A stretch of 24,372 bases of DNA from Dimorphilus gyrociliatus (Eukaryota > Annelida > Polychaeta > Dinophilidae): positions 1-24,372 of the forward strand of contig CAJFCJ010000141.1 in assembly GCA_904063045.1 (NCBI GenBank), in the 5' to 3' direction. This document shows, in pieces, positions 1-9,085 of the stretch (position 1 is the first letter of the stretch; every line of letters starts with the position of its first letter). The notes under the pieces were generated by a model. It was not told where the DNA came from. It did no database searches and saw only the letters and a list, made by a program, of their open reading frames with translations. The translations under genes and the position numbers were made by a program.

Positions 1-300
1 CTCCAAAAACCTAAAGAGAACAATAAACTGAATTTGCCCAGGAAAGAATGTCATTCTCTAGCATGACAATACACAACCCCATATAAGCTTCCACTGAATG
101 ACTTTTTACAGAGACAAAATTGGACACTCTGTCCTCATCCTCCTTACAGTCCTGATTGTGGTGACAGATTACAATAGCTGAATGAATTGAAAAAATCTGT
201 GACCCAATTTCTGAGGGAAAGAGTGCAGACTTTGCACCACATCAGTCTTCTTCCAAAGAAATGTCAGCAATGTATTGACAATGGGGAGGAGTATTGAAAA
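1..300 (+). pseudogene. mariner-type transposase, C-terminal fossil
   Basis: This is the C-terminal part of a mariner (DD34D-type) DDE transposase, the enzyme that cuts and pastes its own element. One frame, starting near base 2, reads LKRTIN, then PGKNVIL, a stop, and HDNTQPH, with the second catalytic Asp at 65-67. A second frame, from 136, reads HPPYSPDCGDRLQ with the third catalytic Asp at 154-156, a TAG stop, then LNELKKSVTQFL and PKKCQQCIDNGGEY before a stop near 287. The HDN and HPPYSPD blocks and the closing 'KxxxCIDxxGxY' are family hallmarks. There are at least three in-frame stops and one frameshift between HDN and HPPYSPD, so it is dead. The spacing between the two Asp codons is shorter than the usual 34 residues, which suggests a small deletion. 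The N-terminal half lies outside the window. No terminal inverted repeat was identified. Confidence 0.8.
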
Positions 301-1769
301 TATTTTTTTTCCTACAGCCTACACTACAAGCTAAAATAAAAAAAAAATTGTCAAAATCAACTGAATATTTATCAAGTTACAAGCATAGGCTCAATCTTTT
401 CCATTAACACATAATATACTGAATCTAAAATTATGTAATTCACGATTTTAGCTTATAAATTGATGAATTTCTAATAAAATAAAAGAAAAATTAAAATGTT
501 ATGAATAGTTAAGTTTATTCTATCATCTTAAATGCTTACATAAATTAAGAGAGAAAAACAAACCTTTATTAATATACAGTACTCAGTTTTGAATATTTAA
601 TAAAACATTTCATTAATTAGAATTTTAAATATGTTCAAAGATTAAGAAGATAAAAAAAACTTCTATGTAATTGACAGTTTTTATGTGACTGAACTTGTGA
701 TAGCTCTTATCTCACTTCTAAACTTTTAGATAATACTATAACAGTATACAATTTTCATGCCAATTAATTGTTCATTGTGTCCACAACAATGCCATCTATT
801 GTTCATTAATGGAGTTTAGTGTTTTACAAATAAATTAGGTTTGGGATTGGGGCTGGGCTGAGGTCTGCGCCCCCTTCCCTCTCTGTGGTTCACCCATAGA
901 GGATAAGGTTGAAATTGATGTTTCCTATCTTCATCTTAGAAGATTTCTGTCTCTTGTGGACATTTTTCTGCCTGAACCAATTAAAAATATAATACAATTA
1001 CTAAGAATAATGAATCATATTTTTTGAATTTTGATGAGATAAATAAAGAGGATAATTTAAACAAAATCAGAATGAAAGAGATGAAGAGTATTCTACATAT
1101 TTTTATGTTTTTTAAAAGAGCCATAAGCATATTGAATATATTTCACAACCTACATGTATCTCTTGGCAATAGTCATTCAAATTGTTTTGCATGCAAGGTT
1201 AAATACATTGACTAACATTCAAATATGATTGGTGAGAAAGACATTCTCCCTCTCTCTCTCTCTCTCTAATTTTTTCAAATATTTATCCTTCTCTTCAAAT
1301 TTACTTTTTCATCTTATAGTATTTTTAAACACAAAGATGTGAAATAGAATAGAAAAATTTGATAGAAATGATACCTGCCTTTTTATTGATGTTGGCTTGA
1401 AAAGTTTCAAAATTCAATGGTTGAAATGTGAAATTTTTCCAACTTTCTATGTATTTTGTAATCTTCACATTGGCTAGTAGGCCACCTTTTAATAGACTAT
1501 TAAAAAATGATGTAATAAATAAATTTGAATTATTCAAGATCTTTTATACAAACCATCCAAAATTGAAGAATGTATTAGTGTTGATACAGCAGCATTGTGT
1601 AATGAATATTCCCTTCTGTGTGAAATTGATATGATATGTATTAGTATCATCTTGAAATGTGATGGAAATTTTCATTGACAAGATAGGACTGGTGAAAAGA
1701 ATTCCTTGACAATGAAACAAATAATTTATCAACAATCAAATTACATTTCCCCACCTTGTCAATTCGCTT
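301..1769. other. AT-rich stretch, no gene seen
   Basis: No supported gene was found. Short open frames on both strands here overlap one another and show no recognisable domain, signal peptide or splice structure. Two local oddities are listed separately: a pyrimidine microsatellite at 1249-1267, and an unusually GC-rich patch near 840-900 in otherwise very AT-rich DNA. Confidence 0.6.
1249..1267. repeat. (TC)n microsatellite
   Basis: Uninterrupted CT/TC dinucleotide tract of about 19 bp in AT-rich non-coding sequence. Confidence 0.85.
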
Positions 1770-1840
1770 CTTATAATATATAACTTTGGTTATATTTAAA
1801 ATGCTTGAACTCTATAATTTTATGCAACTGGAGATGGCAA
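1770..1840 (+). repeat. R2 repeat, short diverged fragment
   Basis: About 65 bp match the first part of the long inverted-repeat arm at 15905-16359. Shared runs are AACTTTGGTTATATTT, then GTTGAACT or CTTGAACT, then a TGCAACT block in the same order and spacing. It shows that the R2 sequence is a dispersed family rather than a single local duplication. Confidence 0.6.
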
Positions 1841-2059
1841 AAGAATAGATATTCTATTTATTAAATTATCATCCTACAAAATCTGTTAGTTGCTTTCACC
1901 TTTTTACAAATCATGACTTTACTATTTTCCTGTGTTTTGGATAGGTATATATTTTCCTTTTACAATGTCAAACACTATATATTGTTGTATTCTAGAGACT
2001 GGCTCATTATGGTATTTAGGAGAATGTTTAATGAACTCTGTTTATTCTACAAATGCAAT

Positions 2060-2165
2060 TTTATTAAGACTATTTGTGATTGAATTTGAAAGGTTCATTT
2101 TATGCATGGACTTCAGTGAATTGGTAAATGATTTAAAAGGACAATTACTGTTGTGACAAACAACA
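2060..2165 (+). repeat. R1 repeat copy G (3' part, diverged)
   Basis: This matches the last quarter of R1: a TTAAGACTA-like stretch, TTGAAAGGTTC, GAATTGGTAAATGATT and GGACAATTACTG. It shares the sequence TGTTGTGACAAAC with copy F rather than the TGTTCTGAAGAAGC of copies C, D and E, so G and F appear to form an older subfamily. The ATG that opens the R1 reading frame is followed directly by a stop here. Confidence 0.6.
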
Positions 2166-2806
2166 AGGTTAGGATTAGCCACCTAGCCAGTCTTCAAATT
2201 ACTTTCCCTTATCTTCCTTAAGATATTTTAAGGTACGCTTAGAGCACCAAATGAATATTTTGCCCTATGTCTTATGAAATGGATGCTTTCAAACAAACTT
2301 CCTGTGTTTTGGATACAAATCTATCCTTGTCTCATCTGTGCTCCAAGAGAAAAGTCTTTCACAAAGCTTCATTTGAACTACAACCTTGAAAACTAGCAGT
2401 GTTTAGAGAAGTTGATGAGTTTTGAATTGCTTTAGTTCTCATATTGAAGAGCAGTATGACAATGGCAGAAGTTGTTGTACTCTGATGAAACTACTCCAAA
2501 AGACTAAATTAGCAATTTTGATAAGTTTTCCATTTGGAGATTCAATTATTTATAGTCAAAGGCAGTCAGTCACACATGTGACAACTACTTGTGGCGTACA
2601 CTTGTTTTCAAACAGCTATAGCTCCTAAAAAGCTGTGTTGATTCAGCTTAAACTTTGTACAGTGATTCATGCGTCCTGTATCTGATCCTGTACCAAATTT
2701 CAAGCAAAAAGGCTGACATTGCCGAAAACTTTGTGCAATTGATTTGTCAGAAAATTACAAGTGTTGGGATGATTCATTTAAGCTTGTCTTCAATGGATTA
2801 GGGTAA

Positions 2807-3040
2807 TTGTCTGATACTTTGAGAGAAATAGATGTAAGTTGTTTAGGGGAGAGCATGACAGAAGCTGTTGTTACTACATTTCAATTGGAAGAAGATAGTA
2901 TTAATATAGTTGATGCCCAAAATGAAAAACAGGCAGTTTTTTTGAAGATATATTGGATGGAGTTAACTTGGATGATTATGAAGCATTTAGAATTTTCAAG
3001 AATGGGAGCCAAAAAGGAAAACCACTTGTACACATACATT
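2807..3040 (+). pseudogene. FLYWCH-type zinc-finger protein fragment
   Basis: Two overlapping frames join across a T-rich run near 2937-2944. The first gives an acidic region (for example FQLEEDSINIVDAQNEKQ). The second gives DGVNLDDYEAF followed by FKNGSQKGKPLVH. The block 'F-x-NGSQ-x-GKPLV' matches the opening strand of FLYWCH zinc fingers, which in animals occur in chromatin proteins and in DNA transposon proteins. The conserved W, C and H residues that should follow are absent, because R1 copy A begins right after PLVH. A second, longer relic of the same type lies at 12324-12569. The frame break and truncation make this a pseudogene. Calling the acidic part the same gene is an inference from position. 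Confidence 0.45.
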
Positions 3041-3535
3041 TAGCAGTTCTATTCTACAACAGGCTTGACCTACCACAGTGGTATAAACAATGGAACAAAG
3101 AACAAGAAAAAATTCATGTCAAAATTGTTACATCTTATTCAATAACAGATGCTGAAAACTAAGGCTTGTTTTCCAAGTACCACATGCATAACCTATATGA
3201 TATAACTGTTTTTCTTACCTTTGTTGTATGTTCATTGTAAGATCGTTACATTTCAACTTTTCATTCCTTTGAACAATTGAACCCAAGCTTTGGTAAATGT
3301 ATAAAAGGAAATGCATTTCCTCAGTTCGTCAGTTCAGTTTTAACTGTTAGCTAGTTGTTTAAACTTGCTTCTTTAGAACTAAAACTCATTATACTCAATA
3401 CAAACTCTGTGCATGAAATACTGGTGGTTCATTGATTAATTTTTGCCAGAATTGTGTTCATTGAGACTACCTGTGGGACGAACTTGAAAGGTTCTATTTG
3501 GACCAGTACTTTCCCTGGCTTTAGACTGGTTCTAG
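3040..3535 (+). repeat. R1 repeat copy A
   Basis: This is a copy of the dispersed R1 element. From about 3075 it follows the long upstream arm seen in copies C and D (GAACAAAG, TTGTTACATCTTA, AGATGCT). It continues through ACCCAAGCTTTGG, the TATA box at 3300, TCAGTTC, GTTTAAACTTGCTT, TTAGAACT and GGTTCTATTTGGACCAGTAC. Homology stops before the conserved start codon of the R1 frame, so this copy is truncated at its 3' end. It lies upstream of the broken LRR gene and the ten-cysteine gene on the same strand. Confidence 0.75.
3300..3333 (+). promoter_or_regulatory. Core promoter in R1 copy A (TATA + initiator)
   Basis: TATAAAAGG at 3300-3308 is followed by TCAG motifs at 3321 and 3329. The second places its A 31 bp downstream of the TATA start, a standard TATA-to-initiator distance. 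The conservation of both across R1 copies is seen in the sequence. Promoter activity is inferred. Confidence 0.55.
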
Positions 3536-3789
3536 TTACATTTTCACTAATAAAATCACAATAGGCATTTTTTCAAGCCTCATCATTTAAAGAATTATAG
3601 AATACAATTTTTTTTGAATTTGAATAACTTATAATAATCGGATTTAGAGAATCCCATTGATTTTTGGTGTAGATACATTTTGTCAATTTGCTGAATATGA
3701 CTGTTCCAATGAAATAGGCCTACACTATCAAAGTGGTTAAGATAATGACATATAACCACGCTGGGAAGTCATAATATGGTTATAAGATT

Positions 3790-4345
3790 CAAGTAATTGA
3801 AAATGGTTTATTAAAGATTGTAATGGACTAGTTCAATTATCTAACAGTTTGAAAAAAATTCAATTTTGCTTTTTGTCATCTAACTGAAAATCAATTTGAA
3901 ATTATTGGAAATGTTGTTAAAAATGTTCAAAAATTGAATTAATTATCCCTAAGTGGAAACACAAGTATGGTAAATGGTTTAACAACAATTTGTAATGGAC
4001 TTGCTAAATCATTGACTACATTAAAATCTTTGGATTTTAGGTGTTGTTCCCTGACAAAAGATCAGTGTATAACCATTGGAAATTTGATGAAAAATTGTTC
4101 AAAAATTGAATTAATTAATTTATACGGTAATTTAAATATTCAAAATGGAATTTTGAATATTTTTAATAGTTTCATTCAATTTTCAAATACCCTGAAATAT
4201 ATAGATTGTAGTTATTGTTGTTTAACTGAGCAACATGGAATAAAACTTGGAAATATTCTTAAAATTTGCCCAAAAATTGAAACTATTATTTTACATAAAA
4301 ATAATAGAATGGAAAATGGATTATGGGAAATTTTTGACGGTCTTT
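3790..4345 (+). pseudogene. Leucine-rich-repeat protein (RI/NLR-like), broken
   Basis: This encodes at least three double leucine-rich repeats of about 56 residues of the ribonuclease-inhibitor type used in NLR-like receptors. Recurrent elements are 'LT-x2-Q/C-x3-IGN', 'KNCSKIELINLYGN' and 'NGL-x3-F/C'. The longest intact piece runs from the ATG at 3967. Upstream, the same repeat pattern continues through a TAA at 3940-3942 that replaces a residue in the 'KNVQKLN-stop-LSLSGN' position, a one-base excess in a T run near 3870, and a missing base near 3810. Downstream, the pattern ends abruptly after 'GLWEIFDGLS' at about 4346, where unrelated hairpin-forming sequence begins. Three lesions plus truncation indicate a pseudogene. 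The alternative is an exon of a larger gene with assembly errors. No NACHT or other effector domain is visible. Confidence 0.75.
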
Positions 4346-4460
4346 CCCGATTGGCTTGGCCGATTTGGGTCAAATTTTGTACAGAGATTCGCTCATATTG
4401 GGACTAACTCTGTACAAAATTTCATTAACATCGGAGCAGTTTGAAAATTTCAATAGTTTT
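4346..4460. repeat. Hairpin-bearing insertion at the LRR break
   Basis: The sequence changes character right where the LRR frame stops. It contains a perfect 15-bp inverted repeat (AAATTTTGTACAGAG at 4372-4386 and its complement at 4408-4422) with a 21-nt loop. The phrase AAAATTTCATTAACATCGG resembles wording in the tandem repeat at 19200-20730 (AAATTTCATCAAAATCG). This is compatible with insertion of a dispersed repeat. The right boundary is not defined. Confidence 0.4.
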
Positions 4461-4750
4461 GTTGGTTGACTCACAAGCCTGTCAACAATCAGTCTGGTGG
4501 TGATCATTCTGTGGCCTTTCTGCTCACTTGATAATAAGTGCTCAATATTACAAAACTTGTTTTCTTATTCTTCTATTAATATTTTTCTACAGATATATAA
4601 ATTGAATGCAATAGAATTCAAACTCAGATGAACAGAAGACTTTTACAAAATTATACAATAGAGAATTTTTCTGAATTTACTTCCTTGTTTAATAAAAAGA
4701 TTCACAACTGGTCTGAATTTTGAAGAAGGAAAAGCAGATAAAAAAGAATC

Positions 4751-5483
4751 ATGTGTTACTTGTACATTCTATTTGGTAACAGTTTAAAATTATTTTGCTA
4801 ATCTTTTATCTATCATTTTTTTTCTTTTTAGCTTTAATGCTTTTCCATTTGGCAAAGCAAGAAGAACTGAGTTCTGTTGCATCAAATTTCAATATTGCAC
4901 AACTTAAATTCTCTAGATCTGGACCTGCTTTTTGTCTTGCTGAAGTTACTAAGTGCAATCAAAAACTACTTTCACTTAATATACAAAATGGTGACAATTT
5001 CAATGCTAAAAGGGTCTGTGAAATAAGACAAATTTTTGAAAATTGCTTAAATAGTATAAATACTATACTATGTTCTATAGTAAATTTAAATGTCATTCAA
5101 AGAGAAAGTCGTGCTCTATGTTCCCCAGGTTATTTCTTTTTTTATAAAAATATTATATCAACTGTTGTACCATAAACTTTTTTCAATGTTAAACAAAATT
5201 GAACAGCGTGCCAGCAAGCTTTATCAGAATTGAATGGCAAGGTAGATCAAGGATTGTGCAGCTTCCAACATGCTTATATAGAAAAGTTAAAGATTTGTGG
5301 AGAATTTGAAACATTTAAACAGCACTTAGAAGGAAAACCTTGTAAAAAATAAATAATTATTAGTTTTTAAATATTGAAAATTATATTTTTTACTTTTTAG
5401 GCTTAAGTCAAGCAGCAAAAACTTCTTTTCAATTTTCAACATTATTCATTCTATTTGGAATAATTAAGATCTGCATTTTTTAA
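4751..5483 (+). CDS. Secreted ten-cysteine protein, possibly GPI-anchored (4 exons)
   Basis: Predicted exons are 4751-4775, 4832-5128, 5207-5341 and 5401-5483, with introns of 56, 78 and 59 bp. All junctions are GT-AG, and the sum is exactly 180 codons including the stop. The start ATG at 4751 opens a signal peptide (MCYLYILFALMLFHLA) that only forms when exon 1 is spliced to exon 2. The mature part carries ten cysteines at residues 43, 50, 71, 80, 89, 105, 109, 125, 138 and 153, enough for five disulfides, in a mostly helical-looking chain. Exon 4 adds a small-residue stretch (SQAAKTS) and a hydrophobic end, as in GPI-attachment signals. If the last intron is retained, the protein ends at TAA 5350-5352 as a soluble form. 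I do not recognise the family. The cysteine-rich helical pattern only loosely recalls nematode DUF19-type domains. The exon 2 donor (AG|GTTATT) is the weakest site. Confidence 0.72.
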
Positions 5484-5756
5484 CTAAAAATATTTGCAAT
5501 TAACTGTAAATTTTAATGTTTAAATAACTTTTTTATTGTATGGAATGATTAGAAATTAACTCTACAAAAATTTCAATTAGTGTTTGATACTGCTCAATAT
5601 GTTAGGGTCGGCCAATCATAATGGGATAAGTCACTTTGTGCTGCACATGCACTTTAGGCCTTAGGTCTAAGGTTAGTACTGCTAATAGTGTACTGCTCTT
5701 TGCCTGGCCAATTTATGCATATGCAAGTTACCACAATACTGCTTCTACATGGGGTT

Positions 5757-5772
5757 GGTTAGGGTTAGGGTT
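5757..5772 (+). repeat. Interstitial telomere-like tract (TTAGGG)
   Basis: Two and a half TTAGGG units (GGTTAGGGTTAGGGTT) lie in AT-rich DNA, matching the telomere repeat used by many animals. Confidence 0.75.
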
Positions 5773-6679
5773 TTTTCTTTGGTATATTTATGGATTTTTC
5801 CTAAAATGGTTTGTTTACAGAGGTATATGCATGTTATATTTCTAATTAGATACTCTAGATGTGAAGTAGAATATGGACTGAAAGATATGTATTCGAAAAG
5901 AAAAACAAACACTTAATATTATACAAAAGAACAAGATTGGTTAATAAATGATATTTATGCTGGAGAGTAGATATGAGATGTCTTCATTAATTATTCAATG
6001 TCTAATATGTTTTATATGAATACAACTTACCTGTATTTTCCTATTTGCTGCTTATGTGAAATGAAACACATGGATACAACAGAAAATGTCCCCATGTTTG
6101 TCATACTGGAAACCTAGATATTGAAATATCAGTGAGGGAAGCTCCAGTGTTTTCATTTAAGAATCCTTTTTGTTTATCTATCATATTGTGAATTAAATAT
6201 GTTCTAATTGATATACTTTGAACCAATTCTTTCATTAACACTATAAGATCTATCAGACAATATGGATTTTATATTCTACTGTCACACATTATACATAACC
6301 AAACATTTAAAACAAAAAGAATTACAACAAAAATTCATGCAAGGAAGGATACAATTATAGAATTGGTCCTATCCTCCCCTTCATGATAGTACTTAGGTTA
6401 AGCTATCCTCTGAAATGACCCTGATGAGTCTTTGCAAAGGGGAAGACAAAACCATGGTAGGTCAACCATACTTGGTTCCATTTCACCTAATAATAAATAT
6501 ATACTACATTAAAACATTAAAACATCAATCAACTTGAGATGTAAAGGCTACTTGATTCATATTGTGCAATAAGTTCTTACTCTTGCATCTCACAATAATG
6601 GGGGATCTCCTGAAACTTTGTTGGAAGTTATTTGACTTTCATCAGAACTTAGATCTTAGTATCTAGTTCAACATAACAA

Positions 6680-6696
6680 AACCCTAACCCTAACCC
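6680..6696 (-). repeat. Interstitial telomere-like tract (CCCTAA)
   Basis: AACCCTAACCCTAACCC lies beside the truncated 3' end of R1 copy B. The R1 homology stops within about 15 bp of this tract, so the tract may mark a repaired breakpoint. Confidence 0.75.
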
Positions 6697-6714
6697 TTTT
6701 GAATGATTGATAAA

Positions 6715-6970
6715 CTGACCAAAGTACTGGTCCTAATAGAACCCTTTAAGTTCGGCCACAATCAGTATTAACAAATGTAATTTGGGTAGAAATTAAACAA
6801 CAAAACACAAGTATTTTGTCCAAAGATTATGTATTGAGTAAATGAGTTTCTAGTTCTAAACAAGCAAGTTTAAACAGCCAGCTAATGGTTAAAGAACTGA
6901 ACTCCCAAGCTGGGGAAATGCATTTCCTTTTATACATTTGCCAAAGCTTGGGTTCAATTGGTCAAAGGAT
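6715..6970 (-). repeat. R1 repeat copy B
   Basis: This is R1 in reverse orientation. On the minus strand it reads TAATCCTTTGACC, CAAGCTTTGG, TATAAAAGG (6934-6926), GTTTAAACTTGCTTG, TTAGAACTAGAAACTCATTTACTCA (in part) and GGACCAGTACTTTGG. The conserved start-codon end is replaced by CAGTTTATCAATCATTCAAAAGGG and a telomere-like tract. It shares GGACCAGTACTTT with copy A, and the two are in opposite orientation 3.2 kb apart, flanking the LRR relic and the ten-cysteine gene. Confidence 0.75.
6894..6934 (-). promoter_or_regulatory. Core promoter in R1 copy B
   Basis: TATAAAAGG (6934-6926, minus strand) is followed about 31-36 bp downstream by GGGAGTTCAGTTC, the copy-B version of the initiator block. 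This would direct transcription toward lower coordinates, where no minus-strand gene is visible. Confidence 0.45.
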
Positions 6971-7438
6971 TAAGAAAAACTAGTACAGTGTAATAGTAAG
7001 AGAAGTATACTTGAAATGTGGAAAATTATAGACTTGGAAGGCCATTGGATTATTAATTTTTACTTGAAACTTTCTAATAAAGTGATCATTCATAATGCAA
7101 TGTAATTTTCTTGTTGTGGTTACTCAAAGAGTGTGCATGACTGCAGTAATATCTGGATAAATGATTGAACAATAGATGGTATTTTTAACAATTGTTTACA
7201 ATGATTATAAATGTTCTTCTTTTGAGATTTCATTAATTACTTCTTAATAATTCTTAAGTTTGCTTTGAAAAATTAAAATAATATAAGATATTTAAAAAAT
7301 TTATGTGATAACCTCATTAATATTTTAACTCTCTTTTATTGATATTTTAAAATTACCATAAAAATTTAAACAAAGCTCAATTTTCAAATAAAATTTAACG
7401 CAACAAAAAAACTTTTTATTGAAATTCAAAATAGAAGC

Positions 7439-8123
7439 ATGACAAGAACATTTGGCTTTCTTTTTATTATGTTTCTTTGCAACTTCAATGCTTCAAACTC
7501 AGTTGGTAAATAAGTATAATTGATCATTGTCTAGTTTTTTTTTCTTTCAACATTTCTTTTCTCTCTCTTATTAAAGATTTTATTTATAAGAAATTTACAA
7601 ATCATATTGGTAATGGTGATAGTTTTATTGTTCCTGAATGGGGTACTTCTGAAAAGATTGAAAAAATAGAAATGTGCCAGTATTTATGTTCAAGCTATAA
7701 AGATTGTGGGTAAGACAAATTTCTTTTTTAATTACTTTAAGAAAATTTTCAACTGCACAAATTCAATTTTTAAGATCATTTAACTGGAATTCAACAATTG
7801 GAAAGTGTTATATGAGGAAGAAACATACTGGAAGTGAGCCAAGCTATGAGAGTGGAACTGATGATTTCTATTTAAAAGCCTTTGGTAAAGTAGGTCTGTA
7901 AAAACCTCAGCAATTTAAAAAAGACTACCCTAGTTTTAACAAATATTCAGTGATATTTGGTTTTCTTTCAGAATGTGCATTTAATTTTGTGAATAAGAGG
8001 AGACTTAGACCTGAAGGTCCTAGCTTTGTTGCTCCTGAATGGGGTAGCAGTTCAAAAGCTGTTGATCTTGAAGAATGTAAAAGAGTATGCAGCAAATATC
8101 AAGCTTGCCAGTTAGCTAGCTAA
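7439..8123 (+). CDS. Secreted PAN/apple-domain protein (multi-exon)
   Basis: Predicted exons are 7439-7505, 7577-7709, 7775-7884 and 7972-8110 (or on to TAA 8121-8123), with introns of 71, 65 and 87 bp. Exon 1 encodes a signal peptide (MTRTFGFLFIMFLCNFNAS). Exons 2+3 encode one PAN-like module (SFIVPEWGTS, MCQYLCSSYKDCG, then GKCYMRKK and DDFYLKAFG). Exon 4 starts a second module (SFVAPEWGSS, ECKRVCSKYQACQ). Phases agree throughout: 1 before each module and 2 inside it. PAN/apple folds bind proteins or sugars outside the cell. A likely fifth exon is 8172-8228 (RFYLKSTCVTE, donor GTAAGA), but it is short and out of frame after the phase-2 junction, giving TAG at 8191. The second module is therefore decayed, or the protein ends at QLAS-stop. 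The first module lacks the initial Cys that the second has. Confidence 0.7.
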
Positions 8124-8171
8124 TTTTAATTTAATTAAAAGATTTAATATATAAAAGTTAACATTTTATAG

Positions 8172-8228
8172 AACATTCAAATTCAGCTCATAGGTTCTAC
8201 CTGAAAAGTACCTGTGTAACAGAAACTG
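8172..8228 (+). pseudogene. Degenerate second-half PAN exon
   Basis: An acceptor (TTTTATAG) precedes TFKFSS, and after a frame change RFYLKSTCVTE leads to a strong donor GTAAGAC. By comparison with exon 7775-7884 (FNWNS to DDFYLKAFG) about 18 residues, including the GKC cysteine block, are missing. Its 57-nt length breaks the phase-2/phase-1 rule kept by the intact exon. It appears to be the matching half of the second PAN module after an internal deletion. Confidence 0.5.
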
Positions 8229-8639
8229 GTAAGACTCTTTACATATTAACATTTATAATTTCAGTTTTCATCACACAAAAATATCTTGAATTCTGAGGTT
8301 GTTGAGACAACAATAACAACAATAAATCCTAGTATAAGTACCAGTTGTATTGACTGGGTAAAAAATAAAATAATATACTCAAACACAGACAAAAAATAAT
8401 AAATTCAATTCAATGCATAAAATATTTACTGTATACTTAAAAGAAGTTATAGACTGATAATTTGAATTATGAATTTGGAACACAAGTAGAACATTTACTT
8501 TTATAGAATTACAATTGTGGAATACACAAATAATAGAAAATTTTGCATGTGAAATAAAATACCATTCCATTTTATCAGGATGCAATAATCATGGCATTCA
8601 AGGATGAGAAAATGTTGTAGAACTGTTTATTTTTTCAGC

Positions 8640-8736
8640 ACTTTTATAAATAGATTACTCCACGAAGGGAATTTGGCAAGAATTCATGTAAAATTGTTAA
8701 GTGAGGGCAAGATTGTTTCAGAATTAAAAGCAAAAA
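8640..8736 (+). CDS. Possible orphan exon
   Basis: A TTATTTTTTCAG acceptor is followed by an open frame (FINRLLHEGNLARIHVKLL, then SEGKIVSELKAK) and a GTATGT donor. The 97-nt stretch has good splice signals and non-random composition for this AT-rich DNA. It could be a downstream exon of the PAN gene or of another gene. I recognise no domain. Confidence 0.3.
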
Positions 8737-8878
8737 GTATGTATTAAAAAAATTTAATCTTCTCTCTTGGAATATATGATAATCCATTATCCCTATTTTT
8801 ATTTCCTCTCAGATTAACTTTCTGAAATCTTGTACATTTACTTATCAAATTTTCCCAGTGCTCTACATTCTTGCTGTT

Positions 8879-9085
8879 TTATGCCTCAATATGAAATGTC
8901 AAAACTTTTAAAAGAATCTGTGAACAACTAAGTCCTTTGCAAGTACTTTCTAAGTCATTTCCAATAACTAAATTCCCTCTAAGATTTAACACTTGTATAT
9001 TTGGACAAGACATTAATAGCAATCCAATGGTTTTGCAATCTCTATAATTTAGTTTACAATATTGAAAATTGATGAGAAAATTGGA
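8879..9085 (-). pseudogene. LRR fragment fused to phosphatase remnant
   Basis: On the minus strand this reads YCKLNYRDCKTIGLLLMSC, then PNIQVLNLRGNLVIGNDL and a decaying CKGLS segment before a stop at 8879. It matches the RI-like LRR unit of the plus-strand gene at 3790-4345 ('C-L-x4-CxxIG', 'CxxIxxLNLxGN', 'NxL'). Its upstream edge lies inside the phosphatase frame, at about 9062-9085, with no splice site between them. It is therefore a piece of an LRR gene joined to another gene by rearrangement. Confidence 0.65.

Larger units (their letters stand above)
5484..6714. other. Intergenic, no gene seen
   Basis: No domain-bearing frame was found on either strand. The only marked features are two short telomere-like tracts (5757-5772 and 6680-6696). 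A 69-residue open frame over the first tract is best explained as low-complexity translation. Confidence 0.55.

Noticed and set aside
1325-1735. Overlapping open frames on both strands
   Set aside because: The frames mirror each other and have no motif, signal peptide or splice signals.
5636-5845. 69-codon frame spanning a TTAGGG tract
   Set aside because: Its content is low-complexity translation of the telomere-like sequence; there is no domain or splice context.
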